Program-made: the position numbers and the translations under genes
Source of the DNA: Foliamicus sp963666765
GTDB taxonomy: Bacteria; Pseudomonadota; Gammaproteobacteria; Steroidobacterales; Foliamicaceae
Reading direction: 5' to 3'
NCBI GenBank assembly: GCA_963666765.1
Contig: OY762933.1
Coordinates: forward strand, 1,984,001 to 2,048,000
Length of the DNA stretch: 64,000 bases
Notes under the pieces: generated by a model
Told to the model about the DNA's origin: nothing
What the model saw: the letters and a program-made list of their open reading frames with translations, nothing else
Databases searched by the model: none
Shown here: positions 8,995 to 17,376 of the stretch, piece after piece
Position numbering within the stretch: the first letter of the stretch is position 1
How the letters are laid out: every line of letters begins with the position of its first letter

Positions 8995-9456
8995 ATGGCT
9001 GCCACCGCGTTCGACACCTTCGAGGCCGCCCGCGCGCTGGAATGCGCGGGCGTAGAGCGCACCCAGGCTGAGGCCATCGCCGAAGCGATACAGCAGCGTC
9101 AAAACTACGCATCAAAAGAGGATGTGACGCGCCAGGGAACCGCACTGCGCACAGAGATACATGAACAGGGAACCGCACTGCGAGCAGAGATACGCGAACA
9201 GGGAACCGAGCTGCGAGCAGAGATACACGAACTTGGGACCGAATTGCGGACAGAGATACATGAACTTGGGACCGAATTGCGAGGAAGAATTGATAAGCTT
9301 GAAGCCGACCTGCGAGGAAAAATTGACAAGCTGGCCGCGCAAGTAGCCGAGCTTCGATCGGAAATGTCCGCACTCGAAACGCGCGTGATGAACCGCATCT
9401 ACGTGATCGCGATAGGACAGGCCGGTCTCATCGCCGCCTTCGGACTGTTCACGTAG
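8995..9456 (+). CDS. Coiled-coil protein with 11-residue repeats and a C-terminal membrane segment
   Basis: A 153-residue protein resembling the DUF1640/CCDC90-like coiled-coil family. The N-terminus (about 1-45) is a short helical domain. Residues 47-101 consist of five 11-residue units of the type QGTELRAEIHE, encoded by nearly identical 33-bp DNA repeats at 9133-9297. The last about 20 residues (IYVIAIGQAGLIAAFGLF) are hydrophobic and likely anchor it in the membrane. Function unknown. The ATG at 8995 is chosen because the upstream frame runs antisense-like through putA. A deleted relative of this gene survives at 11105-11170. Confidence 0.7.
   Translation: MAATAFDTFEAARALECAGVERTQAEAIAEAIQQRQNYASKEDVTRQGTALRTEIHEQGTALRAEIREQGTELRAEIHELGTELRTEIHELGTELRGRIDKLEADLRGKIDKLAAQVAELRSEMSALETRVMNRIYVIAIGQAGLIAAFGLFT
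9133..9297 (+). repeat. Five tandem 33-bp repeats inside the coiled-coil gene
   Basis: Units start at 9133, 9166, 9199, 9232 and 9265, each beginning CAGGGAACC or CTTGGGACC and encoding an 11-residue hendecad. The last unit is more divergent. Such arrays expand and contract by slippage. Confidence 0.85.
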
Positions 9457-9482
9457 CCCTGCCGCAATCTGACTCCGATTCT

Positions 9483-9515
9483 TGAACAAAACCGCAAAGG
9501 GCGGCAGAGTCGAAC
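9483..9515 (+). repeat. 33-bp echo of the putA 3' end
   Basis: This stretch matches 8778-8810, near the end of putA, without gaps and with 5 mismatches in 33 bases. It lies just after the coiled-coil gene, so that gene is flanked by the real putA end and a decayed copy of it. Confidence 0.5.
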
Positions 9516-9541
9516 CGGTTCCCTCCGTCACCGCCGAGTCT

Positions 9542-9557
9542 CCCGCTGCGTAGCGGG
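9542..9557. terminator. Possible hairpin after the coiled-coil gene
   Basis: CCCGCT and AGCGGG pair around a GCGT loop, 85 bases past the coiled-coil stop codon. There is no clear T-tract, so a terminator role is only possible. Confidence 0.3.
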
Positions 9558-9675
9558 GAAGAAGCTTTGGGCGCGGCCTTAACAGAGTAAGATGCGCACT
9601 CCAAGTGCGGGGGATTCTTGCTGAACGGCGGGTTCAGACTTCAGCCAGCCCCGCCTCTATCGGGAGGGCCTAATC

Positions 9676-10617
9676 GTGAATTTGCAAAACTACGAATTGC
9701 GGATCCGTGGCCTTAAGGAAGCGCCCGGGAAGATCAAGGCCGCGGCATTCATGCACACGCTGGGTGCGCTCATTAGGACGGCCGAGCGCGCTACACGCCT
9801 GCTCGCTACTGGAGCAGGCACGGGTCAAGGCTCGCGGCCAAAGTGGCTTACTGCGGCCACCGATTTCACGATCACCGGTTTCCGGCCAGGATCGACAATC
9901 TGCGACATAGAAGCTCCATCCCTCAGAGCGACTGCCTCTCAAGCGTTTGGCCAACCCGACTTTTGGAGCGTGGCCCTTAGCTTGGACGACACCGCGCTTG
10001 ATTTAGCAGCCCGTGCCATAAGAGAGGCACAATCCGAGAATTCCTCCGGCGACTACTTCGATAGTTCTGTTCTCGAGGCAATAGGCGGCTTCGGAACCGC
10101 CGTTCGCGAAAAGGGAGTGCGTTACGAACTCACCCCGACAAATCGAGACCATGAAGAATTTGAATTGGACATCCAATCTTGCGTACAGATCAGGGCACGG
10201 TTGAAGGAACTTCCAGAACCCAGAGCTTTTGTTGTAAGCGGCAGGCTCGATGAAATAAAGCACGGGAATGGCCGGTTCAGTCTGTTGGTCAATGAGCAAG
10301 AAAGACTCTTCGGCCGTCTGGACCCAGCATCGCTGGACGTCGAGAGTCTTCGCACCCTATGGGGAAAGCAAACGACAGTGGAGGGGATCGTGCATTTCAA
10401 GGCAAATGGTCAATCCCGGCTAATTGAGGCTCGCCGAATAAGTACTCGGCTCGAGGGAGATAGCGTTTTTGAGGAAGTCCCTTCGGTCGCAAGCCAGGAA
10501 CTTCATGACCTGTTTCCGCAATACGACACTAAATTCCAAGCGTTCGACCCTATCGAACTCGCAGGCGCGTGGCCTGGAAACGAACCGCTTGAAGATCTCT
10601 TGGCGCAACTCGACTGA
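9676..10617 (+). CDS. Unrecognised protein paired with a PIN toxin
   Basis: A 313-residue soluble protein of no family I recognise. It starts at GTG 9676 with a good ribosome site (GGGAGG at 9662-9667). The first 100 residues contain helices and an ELRIRGLKEAPGKIKAAA opening; residues 165-255 look like a beta-rich domain (an OB-like GRLDEIKHGNGRFSLLVN stretch). It is acidic near the C-terminus. The PIN-domain gene follows after 11 bases, so the two are probably one operon and this protein is the likely antitoxin or specificity partner, although it is far larger than ordinary VapB antitoxins. GC content is visibly lower than in putA, consistent with transfer. Confidence 0.6.
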   Translation: MNLQNYELRIRGLKEAPGKIKAAAFMHTLGALIRTAERATRLLATGAGTGQGSRPKWLTAATDFTITGFRPGSTICDIEAPSLRATASQAFGQPDFWSVALSLDDTALDLAARAIREAQSENSSGDYFDSSVLEAIGGFGTAVREKGVRYELTPTNRDHEEFELDIQSCVQIRARLKELPEPRAFVVSGRLDEIKHGNGRFSLLVNEQERLFGRLDPASLDVESLRTLWGKQTTVEGIVHFKANGQSRLIEARRISTRLEGDSVFEEVPSVASQELHDLFPQYDTKFQAFDPIELAGAWPGNEPLEDLLAQLD

Positions 10618-10628
10618 ACGGACCCAAA

Positions 10629-11090
10629 ATGATGCGGTACCTCCTAGACACCGGATTGTTACTTGGTTTCACTAGAAAAGCAGCATGGGCATTGAAGGTT
10701 CGGGAAGCCCTTGATTTGGGCAATCCGGAAAACATGGTCTTTACGTCCATAATCTGCCGCGGAGAAATTCTCGCACTGGCAGAAAAGAACGGTTGGGGAA
10801 GTGAAAAGCGAACACGTCTTGAAAACTTGCTCCGCCAAATTCCACAATTGGATATTAGCCGTGGTCAGATTATCGATGCCTACGCTCGCTTGGATGCATG
10901 GACCCACGGCAACTCAGTTGCGGCGCCAAAAAACGCGCAGCCTCCGAAGCCAGCTGTCTCCATGACGCAAAATGACATTTGGATTGCCGCGACGGCTCAT
11001 GCAAGCGCGGCAACGCTTCTCTCGACTGACAAAGACTTCAAGCACTTGCATAACATTTGGTTCCAGTTCGCCTACGTTCGACCCGGTTAG
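10629..11090 (+). CDS. PIN-domain protein, VapC-like ribonuclease toxin
   Basis: A 153-residue PIN-domain protein. The acidic metal-binding residues of the family can be placed at D7 (YLLDTG), E46 (CRGEI), D116 (QNDIWIA) and D134 or D136 (STDKDF), so the nuclease is likely active. VapC-type toxins cleave tRNA or rRNA and are held inactive by a partner encoded just upstream. Here the partner slot is filled by the 313-residue unknown protein, 11 bases away. An insertion around residues 95-112 (about 18 residues, Pro/Lys/Ala-rich) sits between the third helix and the QND motif. Confidence 0.75.
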   Translation: MMRYLLDTGLLLGFTRKAAWALKVREALDLGNPENMVFTSIICRGEILALAEKNGWGSEKRTRLENLLRQIPQLDISRGQIIDAYARLDAWTHGNSVAAPKNAQPPKPAVSMTQNDIWIAATAHASAATLLSTDKDFKHLHNIWFQFAYVRPG

Positions 11091-11104
11091 CCCAATATCG
11101 CGAC

Positions 11105-11170
11105 ATGGCTTCCGCTGCTTTCGATATCTTCCAAGCCGCAACCATCGCGGCATTCGGCCTGTTCACCTAG
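11105..11170 (+). pseudogene. Remnant of a coiled-coil paralogue (21-residue ORF)
   Basis: Reads MASAAFDIFQAATIAAFGLFT and stop. The first 12 residues match the start of the 153-residue coiled-coil protein (MAATAFDTFEAA) and the last 7 match its end (AAFGLFT), with the whole middle missing. This looks like an internal deletion of a second copy. It lies 14 bases after the PIN gene, so the toxin-like pair is bracketed by the two related genes. Confidence 0.65.
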
Positions 11171-11179
11171 CCCCGCCGT

Positions 11180-11407
11180 TCAAGCCTCTGACAGTTCGAT
11201 AATTTCCAGGTTTTCTTCCATTAGCCGCAGCGCGGAGTGCAGTGAGCGCGTCTGATTTTCGAGCTTGTCCAGCTCGTCGCGGAAATCTTCTACAAGTTGG
11301 CCCAGCATATCGGAATCGGGTTGCTGTTCCTTACGTTCCGCGTAGAACGCCTCTCTTGCGCCATTCAATTGCATGCCAATATCCAGCAAGGTAAGTTGAG
11401 TCTGCAT
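11180..11407 (-). CDS. Small predicted coiled-coil protein
   Basis: A 75-residue protein starting at the ATG at 11407, preceded on its strand by a GAGGGAAC ribosome site. It is almost entirely helical with heptad-like spacing (DFRDELDKLENQTRSL) and strongly acidic, with no cysteine or membrane segment. I do not recognise a family. It faces the PIN pair tail to tail and diverges from the methyltransferase-HNH gene. A longer start at 11458 is open but lacks a good ribosome site. Confidence 0.55.
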   Translation of the reverse strand: MQTQLTLLDIGMQLNGAREAFYAERKEQQPDSDMLGQLVEDFRDELDKLENQTRSLHSALRLMEENLEIIELSEA

Positions 11408-11631
11408 CTTTTGTTCCCTCCTCGGAAATACATCTCCGCCCCGATGGCGAATCTCCATTCAAAATAGATTGTCGGCGAAGGCGCGCTGCTGAACAACCGT
11501 GCGGGAATAGCCAACGACAATCTCGGCATGATATTGTCAGGAAAAGCCGTGTGTGCAGTTTCTGCAAGCCTCCTGCAAACGGCCTGAGACCAACGGCAAG
11601 ATCAAGAACAAGCCCAGTTATCCGGCCAAAT

Positions 11632-13422
11632 ATGCCTACGGAGTCAAAGCCCGGCCATTCCGACTGTAGTCCGGTGAACATCTCGGCCACTGCTCGGACC
11701 GAAAGTTTTGGAGTGCGCGATGTCGTGGCAGCATACAACGCGGAGGCGCCTCGGCTCTTCGACGGCTACGAACGTATACCGTTTGGCAGCGTGCATCGGC
11801 AGGTTGCGGATCTGCTGCCCGAATCGTCCAGCAATGTCCTGGACGTGGGTGCGGGAAGCGGACGGGACGCGGCCTGGTTTGCGGAGCAGGGCCACAGCGT
11901 GGTTGCCGTTGAGCCTTCTTCCGGGATGCGTGAGCCCGGCAGGTCGCGACACAAATCGTCGAGAATTCGCTGGCTTGACGACCAGCTTCCGGCGCTCAAG
12001 AAGGTGCTGCGTACCAAGTCCTCTTTCGATCTCGTATGGGTAAGCGCCGTCTGGCACCACCTGCCGGCAGGCCAAAGACATCGGGCCTTTCGCAAGCTCG
12101 TTTCGGTGCTCAGTCCGGGCGGCAGCATGATGATCAGCCTTCGCCAGGGCCCGCCCGCGCCGGGACGCCCTATGGAACCCGCCACGTCCGAAGAGATTGA
12201 AAGGCTGGCGCGCCGGCACGGACTGCAGGTCATCCGTGTGGCGAAAAGCGCGGATGCGAGCGGGCGAAAGGGAGTCTCGTGGAAAATCGTTTGGCTGCAG
12301 TTGCCGGACGACGGCACGGGCGCGCTGCCGCTGCTTCGGCATGTTGTATTCAATGATCGGAAGTCGTCAACCTACAAGCTTGCCTTGCTGCGGGCGCTCT
12401 TGCGGATCGCCGATGGCGCCGCAGGATTCGCGCGTTCCGGGGAGAACGACGAACGCGTGGATTTGCCCATCGGACTGGTGGCGCTCTTTTGGATCCGATC
12501 CTATCAGCCGTTGATCAAGGCAAACCTTCCCCAACGTCCCGGCGGTAACCGGCGCCTTGGCCTCGTAAATCCGGGTTTTCGGGGGCTTATGGACCGGTCG
12601 CCATTCGATCTGCGCGTGGGCCAGCGCTTCAACGAAAAGGATTCCGAGAATCTGATTCTGGCGATCCGCAGCGCCGCGAACCTTATTCGGAAAATGCCGG
12701 CCAACTTCATTACGTACCCCGGAAGCGACAAGCCCGTTTTTCCGTGCGGCCGCGGTGGTTCGGTGCGCGTGAAGAACTCGGTCAGCATTGACGAGGCTTT
12801 TCTGTGGTCGTTCGGTTCTTTTTCGGTGCCGCGTAATCTCTGGCAGGCCATGGGCCGTTACGCTGCCTGGCTGGAGCCTGCGGTATTGAACGAGTGGATT
12901 CGATTGATGCGTACTTATGAACGGCGAAGCAGAGCGGGGCTGCAATCATGGGACGCGCACTGGAAGACCCTCGGATGGCTTGCGCCCGAGCACGACACCG
13001 ATATTGCCCGCAGGCGCGCCGAGACTCTGCGCACGGATGGATCTCTTTATTGCGTGTGGACAGGAAAGCACCTGAAACGAAGTTATGAGATCGATCATTG
13101 CTTTCCGTTTGCCGCCTGGCCGTGCAACGATCTGTGGAACCTCCTGCCCAGTAGCCGCCAAACAAACCAGAAGAAGTCCGACCGGCTACCAAGCCCAGAC
13201 GCGCTGGACAGCGCGAAGCCGCGCGTACTGGAGTGGTGGCACTCAGCGTATCAGCGAGACATCGGGCTAAAGGAAACATTCAAGGACGAGGCGCGCAGCG
13301 CCCTGCCTGCAACCGGCTTTGGCGAGGACGACTTCACACTCGAATCCGTATTCGACGGCTTGATGTTCCAGCAACTGGTGCTGAAGCGGGATCAGCAACT
13401 CCGTGAATGGCAGCCGGCGTAG
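11632..13422 (+). CDS. SAM methyltransferase fused to an HNH endonuclease domain
   Basis: A 596-residue two-domain protein. Residues 60-250 form a class I methyltransferase with motif I LDVGAGSGRD at about 71-79 and a VWHHLPAG stretch typical of small-molecule or protein methyltransferases rather than the NPPY/DPPY of DNA N6-adenine enzymes. Residues 270-440 include an STYKLALLRALL segment that I associate with HNH-type restriction proteins. The HNH core is at 484-515: D488, H489, N503, N512 and K515. The ATG at 11632 is chosen; an open frame reaches 11551. No partner gene is adjacent, so it may be a single-gene defence or repair factor. The activity of either half is inferred. Confidence 0.72.
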   Translation: MPTESKPGHSDCSPVNISATARTESFGVRDVVAAYNAEAPRLFDGYERIPFGSVHRQVADLLPESSSNVLDVGAGSGRDAAWFAEQGHSVVAVEPSSGMREPGRSRHKSSRIRWLDDQLPALKKVLRTKSSFDLVWVSAVWHHLPAGQRHRAFRKLVSVLSPGGSMMISLRQGPPAPGRPMEPATSEEIERLARRHGLQVIRVAKSADASGRKGVSWKIVWLQLPDDGTGALPLLRHVVFNDRKSSTYKLALLRALLRIADGAAGFARSGENDERVDLPIGLVALFWIRSYQPLIKANLPQRPGGNRRLGLVNPGFRGLMDRSPFDLRVGQRFNEKDSENLILAIRSAANLIRKMPANFITYPGSDKPVFPCGRGGSVRVKNSVSIDEAFLWSFGSFSVPRNLWQAMGRYAAWLEPAVLNEWIRLMRTYERRSRAGLQSWDAHWKTLGWLAPEHDTDIARRRAETLRTDGSLYCVWTGKHLKRSYEIDHCFPFAAWPCNDLWNLLPSSRQTNQKKSDRLPSPDALDSAKPRVLEWWHSAYQRDIGLKETFKDEARSALPATGFGEDDFTLESVFDGLMFQQLVLKRDQQLREWQPA

Positions 13423-13473
13423 GTTGAGACTGAGTGGGGCTGTTCCGGTCTGCTGCCGCCGAATCCTCTACTG

Positions 13474-14232
13474 CTAAAGCAGGCCAGGGATGAGGGCGGC
13501 GCGGCATTTGGGGAAATCGGGGAACTTCGTGCGGTACCAGGACCGGCGCCAGAGTGCCCGGGGCACCAGGTTGGCGATGCTCCAGAGGGCGAAGGCCAGT
13601 GCGGGCAAGCACCAGGTCAGGAGGGCGAAGCCGATCCATTCGATGATCTCGCCCAAGAGGTTTGGGCAGCAGCAGAGGTTGAACGCGCCGCCTTCAGGCA
13701 TGACGCGTTGATACCCGCTGCCGCGGCGCAGTGCGAGCAGGCGGTAGTCCGACCACAGGTTGAGCCAGGCGCCGCCGATCACCAGGACCCCGCCCGCAAG
13801 GAATCGCGGATCGGACAGCCAAGCATCCCCCAACCGGGGAGCAAACGCCAGGCAGGACCCCAATAACACGCCGTTGATCACGTTGAAGGTGGCCCCGCTT
13901 ACCCACATGCCGGACGGGATCGTGGCGCCCGGCTTGAGTACGACGAGAGGCCAGGCGAGCGTTCGGTGGCCATAGTGCGCCAGCCACAGCGCAACGGCGA
14001 CGTTGCCGACGGGGTGGAGGTTGCCGTTTGCGAAGTAGATGGCGGGGAAAGTGGCCAGCGCCGGCAGTTCCATCCAGAACCAGCCCCATCGGGCGTCGAT
14101 GTGTTTGCCCCAGCCTTCGCCGCGGATTCGGCCTGTGATGTCCGGCACTTTGAAGCTCAGCGCGAACACCGGAATCGCGAGCGCTGCCCAGATGGCAGAG
14201 AGCAAAGTGAGGATGGGAAATTCGGTAGTCAT
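13474..14232 (-). CDS. Steroid 5-alpha-reductase-like membrane protein
   Basis: A 252-residue polytopic membrane protein. The C-terminal region has the signature of 3-oxo-5-alpha-steroid 4-dehydrogenases: CCPNLLGEIIEWIGFALLTW, then WYRTKFPDFPKCRAALIP at the end. These enzymes use NADPH to reduce a conjugated double bond in lipid substrates. The bacterial substrate is unknown. A second, more distant member of the superfamily lies at 3285-4127. It stands alone between the methyltransferase-HNH gene and the radical SAM gene. Confidence 0.78.
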   Translation of the reverse strand: MTTEFPILTLLSAIWAALAIPVFALSFKVPDITGRIRGEGWGKHIDARWGWFWMELPALATFPAIYFANGNLHPVGNVAVALWLAHYGHRTLAWPLVVLKPGATIPSGMWVSGATFNVINGVLLGSCLAFAPRLGDAWLSDPRFLAGGVLVIGGAWLNLWSDYRLLALRRGSGYQRVMPEGGAFNLCCCPNLLGEIIEWIGFALLTWCLPALAFALWSIANLVPRALWRRSWYRTKFPDFPKCRAALIPGLL

Positions 14233-14274
14233 GCGGTCGTTTTCGCTACGGGCGGGGAAGATCGTTGTGGTTTC

Positions 14275-14291
14275 GAGCGCGGGACGCCCTC
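14275..14291. repeat. Dispersed hairpin repeat, copy
   Basis: GAGCGCGGGACGCCCTCG, followed by CTCCC, lies upstream of the steroid-reductase-like gene. It matches the right arm and loop of the family consensus, with a degenerate left arm. Confidence 0.5.
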
Positions 14292-14325
14292 GCTCCCATC
14301 GGATTGGCTCCCCGCAGTCACTGGG

Positions 14326-15447
14326 TCAGGGCAATAGAGAAAGTTGATCGCCTTGCTCAGTGGGGCGCCTGACAGCCTCCGGAACGACCGTCGGAGGGCG
14401 GAACAGCGTGGTCTTGAGTGACGGGCGGCGGGCGGCGTTGAGGCCGTGGCGGCGGCACGCGCGGTCGAAACGCTGGCGGAGCAGGTCGGCGTAGTGGCCC
14501 TGGCCGCGCATGCGCCGGCCGAAGGACGAGTCGTTTTCCCTGCCGCCGCGGATCTGGCGGACGCGGCTCATGACGTGTTTGGCCCGCAAGGGGTATTGCT
14601 CGGCCAGCCAGTCCTTGAACAGGGGGCGGACTTCGTTGGGCAGGCGCAGGACCGTGTAGCCGGCCCACAGCGCGCCGGCCTTCGCCGAGGCTTCGAGAAT
14701 CCCTTCGAGTTCGTGGTCGTTGAGCGCGGGGATGACGGGCGCGAACATGACGCCTGCGGGAACTCCCGCTTGCGTCAGGCGTTCGATCGTCGTCAGTCGG
14801 CGGCGTGGCGAGGCGGTCCTCGGCTCCATGCGGCGCTTCAGCTCGTCGTCGAGCGTGGTGATGCTCAGGAAGACGTGCGTCAGCCCGAGACGGGCCAGTT
14901 CGCTCAACAGGTCGAGGTCGCGTTCCACCAGTGCGGACTTGGTCACTATGCCCACGGGGTGGCGTGTTTCCAGCATGATCTCCAGCAGCGCGCGCGTGGC
15001 GCCCAACTGTTTCTCGAAGGGCTGGTAGCAGTCGGTGTTGACGCCCAGGGCGATGGACTTGCACTTGTAGCCCGGGCGCGCGAGTTCGCGCTTGAGCAGT
15101 TCGGCGGCATTGGGCTTGTGGACGATCTTGGTCTCGAAGTCGAGTCCGGGGGAGAAATCGAGGTAGGCGTGCGAGGGGCGGGCGTAGCAGTAGATGCAAC
15201 CGTGCTCGCAGCCCTTGTAGGGATTGATGGACTGTTCGAAGCCGATGTCCGGCGACTTGTTGCGGCTGATGATGCTCTTGCTTTGCTCGGGAATCAGCTC
15301 GGTGGCGGGATGGGGAGCGAGTTCGGCGACGCCGGGATCGGGTTCGTAGGTCTGGCGCTCGAAACGGCCGGGCAGGTTGCCGCGGGCGCCCCGGCCGCGG
15401 ATGGAGTGGCCGGGTTGGGGGAGGGTGTCGCGGGGGCGTGCGGTCAT
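14326..15447 (-). CDS. PA0069-family radical SAM protein
   Basis: A 373-residue radical SAM protein with the cluster-binding motif C80-x3-C84-x2-C87 (KGCEHGCIYCYARP). The surrounding sequence (SINPYKGCEHGC, then VNTDCYQP and KSALVERDLDLL) matches the PA0069/spore-photoproduct-lyase-related group, whose substrate is not established. The start is the ATG at 15447, giving the MTARPRDTLP opening; an upstream ATG at 15492 reads through a repeat. It stands divergent from the efflux adaptor gene. Confidence 0.85.
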   Translation of the reverse strand: MTARPRDTLPQPGHSIRGRGARGNLPGRFERQTYEPDPGVAELAPHPATELIPEQSKSIISRNKSPDIGFEQSINPYKGCEHGCIYCYARPSHAYLDFSPGLDFETKIVHKPNAAELLKRELARPGYKCKSIALGVNTDCYQPFEKQLGATRALLEIMLETRHPVGIVTKSALVERDLDLLSELARLGLTHVFLSITTLDDELKRRMEPRTASPRRRLTTIERLTQAGVPAGVMFAPVIPALNDHELEGILEASAKAGALWAGYTVLRLPNEVRPLFKDWLAEQYPLRAKHVMSRVRQIRGGRENDSSFGRRMRGQGHYADLLRQRFDRACRRHGLNAARRPSLKTTLFRPPTVVPEAVRRPTEQGDQLSLLP

Positions 15448-15473
15448 GATGGGAATATAACGTGGGTTTTCCT

Positions 15474-15490
15474 GAGGGCGGGACGCCCTC
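15474..15490. repeat. Dispersed hairpin repeat, perfect copy
   Basis: GAGGGCG-GGA-CGCCCTC, a perfect 7-bp stem with a 3-base loop, followed by ACTCCC. It lies in the divergent promoter gap between the radical SAM gene and the efflux adaptor gene. Confidence 0.8.
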
Positions 15491-15518
15491 ACTCCCAGGC
15501 GGCTATACTCACGCGGCC

Positions 15519-16667
15519 ATGCGGCCAGCTATCAAGTACGGGATTTGGATCGCCGTCGGCGCGGTCGTGCTCATCGGCGCCTTCAGCCTGTTTTCGGGCG
15601 GCGAGGACGCGGTTGAAGTGCGGGTGGCCGAAGTGACCACCGGGGAAATCCGCAAGACGGTGCTCAATACCCGCGCGGGCACCGTCGATGCCTGCCGGAG
15701 GGCGAGAATGTCTCCATCGTCACCGGGGCAGATCGCCGCCCTGCCGGTGGCGGAAGGCGACGTGGTCAATGAAGGCCAGGTACTGCTGGAAATCTGGAAC
15801 GAGGACCTGAAGTCGGAAATCGAACTGTCGCAGCGCAACCTGGTCGCGGATCAGTCGCGGGCAGCGGAGACCTGCACCCGCTCGGACCTGGCGGCGCGCG
15901 AGGCGGTGCGGCTGGCCAGGCTGCACGAAGACAACCTGGTTTCCGAAGAGGAGCTGGAGCGGGCCGAAGCGGAAGCGGAAGCCCGAGCCGCGGCCTGCAA
16001 GGCCGCGCGGGATTCGGCCAGTGCGGCCGAAGCGCGCGTGGAGGTCAACCGCGCCCGCCTGGAGCGCACCTTTCTGCGCTCTCCCTTCAACGGCGTCATC
16101 GCCGAAATCAACGGCGAACTGGGCGAGTACGTAACCCCTTCGCCGGTCGGCGTGGCGACGCTGCCCACGGTGGACGTGATCGACAACACCTGCCTGTATA
16201 TCACCGCGCCGATCGATGAGGTGGACGCGCCGCTGGTCCTGGCGGGACAGGAGGCGAGAATCCTGCTGGACGCTTTCCCGGACCAGTTCTTCCCGGGATT
16301 TGTGCGCCGGGTTGCCCCCTACGTGCTGGACCTTGAGAAACAGGCCCGCACGGTGGAGATCGAGGCGGAGATCAACGAGCCCGAGCGGTATGGACTCATG
16401 CCGGGCTACAGCGCCGACGTGGAAGTGATCGTGGACGTGCGTGATGAGGCCCTTCGTGTGCCCACCGAGGCGGTGGTCGAGGACGAGCGGATCATGGTGC
16501 TGAACACGGATACCGGACTTCTTGAGGAACGCACGGTCGAGATCGGCCTGGGCAACTGGGAGTTCACCGAGATCACCAAAGGGGCCGCAAACGGGGAACT
16601 CGTGGTCCTGAGCCTGGACCGGGCGGGCGTTGAGCCGGGCGCGCCGGCGGTACGGGCAGCGGAATAA
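15519..16667 (+). CDS. MacA-like periplasmic adaptor (HlyD family)
   Basis: A 382-residue membrane-fusion protein. An N-terminal anchor (about residues 6-25) precedes a biotinyl-lipoyl-like half domain (AALPVAEGDVVNEGQVLLEI), an alpha-helical hairpin rich in Ala, Glu and Arg (about 90-180), the returning lipoyl half (TFLRSPFNGVIAEINGELGEYV) and beta-barrel domains. It would link an inner-membrane ABC exporter to an outer-membrane channel. The ATG at 15519 is chosen because it starts directly before the anchor. An ABC ATPase gene follows after 34 bases. The cargo is unknown. Confidence 0.85.
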   Translation: MRPAIKYGIWIAVGAVVLIGAFSLFSGGEDAVEVRVAEVTTGEIRKTVLNTRAGTVDACRRARMSPSSPGQIAALPVAEGDVVNEGQVLLEIWNEDLKSEIELSQRNLVADQSRAAETCTRSDLAAREAVRLARLHEDNLVSEEELERAEAEAEARAAACKAARDSASAAEARVEVNRARLERTFLRSPFNGVIAEINGELGEYVTPSPVGVATLPTVDVIDNTCLYITAPIDEVDAPLVLAGQEARILLDAFPDQFFPGFVRRVAPYVLDLEKQARTVEIEAEINEPERYGLMPGYSADVEVIVDVRDEALRVPTEAVVEDERIMVLNTDTGLLEERTVEIGLGNWEFTEITKGAANGELVVLSLDRAGVEPGAPAVRAAE

Positions 16668-16701
16668 GCCGCCCTCGATTTCAGGCTGAGGGTATCGCCC
16701 G

Positions 16702-17376
16702 GTGTTGACCCTCACCAGCGTCTTCCGCGACTACCCGGTGGGCGACCAGATCGTGCATGCGCTGCGCAACATCACGATTGAGGTCGAGTCCGGCGAATAC
16801 CTGTCGATCATGGGACCGTCGGGCTCGGGCAAGTCCACGCTGCTGAACATCCTCGGCCTGCTGGACTCGCCCGACGGCGGCAGCTACCGGCTGCTGGGCG
16901 AGGACACCGCGAAGATGTCCGACGACAAGCTGGCGCGCACGCGCCGCGAAGTGATCGGCTTCGTGTTCCAGTTTTTCCACCTGGTCCCCAGGCTGACCGC
17001 ATTCGAGAACGTGGAACTGCCTCTCACGCTGGCCGGCTGGCGCCGGCGCAAGCGGCGTGAGAAAGTGAGGCGCGCGCTGGCGCGCGTCGAACTGGCCGAC
17101 CGCATGGAGCACCGCCCGAACCAGCTTTCCGGCGGTCAGCTCCAGCGCGTCGCCATCGCGCGGTCCATCGTCATGTCGCCGAGTCTGCTGCTGGCCGACG
17201 AACCCACGGGCAACCTCGATTCGCGTTCCAGCATGGAGATCATCCGGCTTCTGGAATCACTGAACGAGGACGGGCTGACGCTGGTGGTGGTGACCCACGA
17301 CCCGGACCTCGGACGCCGCGCGCGGCGGCGGCTGACCATGCTCGATGGCCGCATCGGCGGTGACGAACGCCTCTGA
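16702..17376 (+). CDS. MacB/LolD-type ABC transporter ATP-binding protein
   Basis: A 224-residue ATPase with Walker A GPSGSGKST, signature LSGGQLQRVAIARS, Walker B LLLADEPTGNLD and the H-loop VVTHDP. The length and sequence fit the MacB/LolD/FtsE group that drives FtsX-like permeases by mechanotransmission. Start is GTG. It follows the adaptor gene closely and presumably partners the two permeases at 18805-21218, although two unrelated genes lie between. Confidence 0.9.
   Translation: MLTLTSVFRDYPVGDQIVHALRNITIEVESGEYLSIMGPSGSGKSTLLNILGLLDSPDGGSYRLLGEDTAKMSDDKLARTRREVIGFVFQFFHLVPRLTAFENVELPLTLAGWRRRKRREKVRRALARVELADRMEHRPNQLSGGQLQRVAIARSIVMSPSLLLADEPTGNLDSRSSMEIIRLLESLNEDGLTLVVVTHDPDLGRRARRRLTMLDGRIGGDERL

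Noticed and set aside
9133..9297. Regularly spaced 33-bp repeats that could suggest a CRISPR array
   Set aside because: The repeats are directly adjacent with no spacers and encode an 11-residue coiled-coil unit in frame.
14446..15636. A 396-residue plus-strand open frame opposite the radical SAM gene
   Set aside because: Composition is biased and repetitive, no family is recognisable, and the opposite strand holds a clear radical SAM protein.
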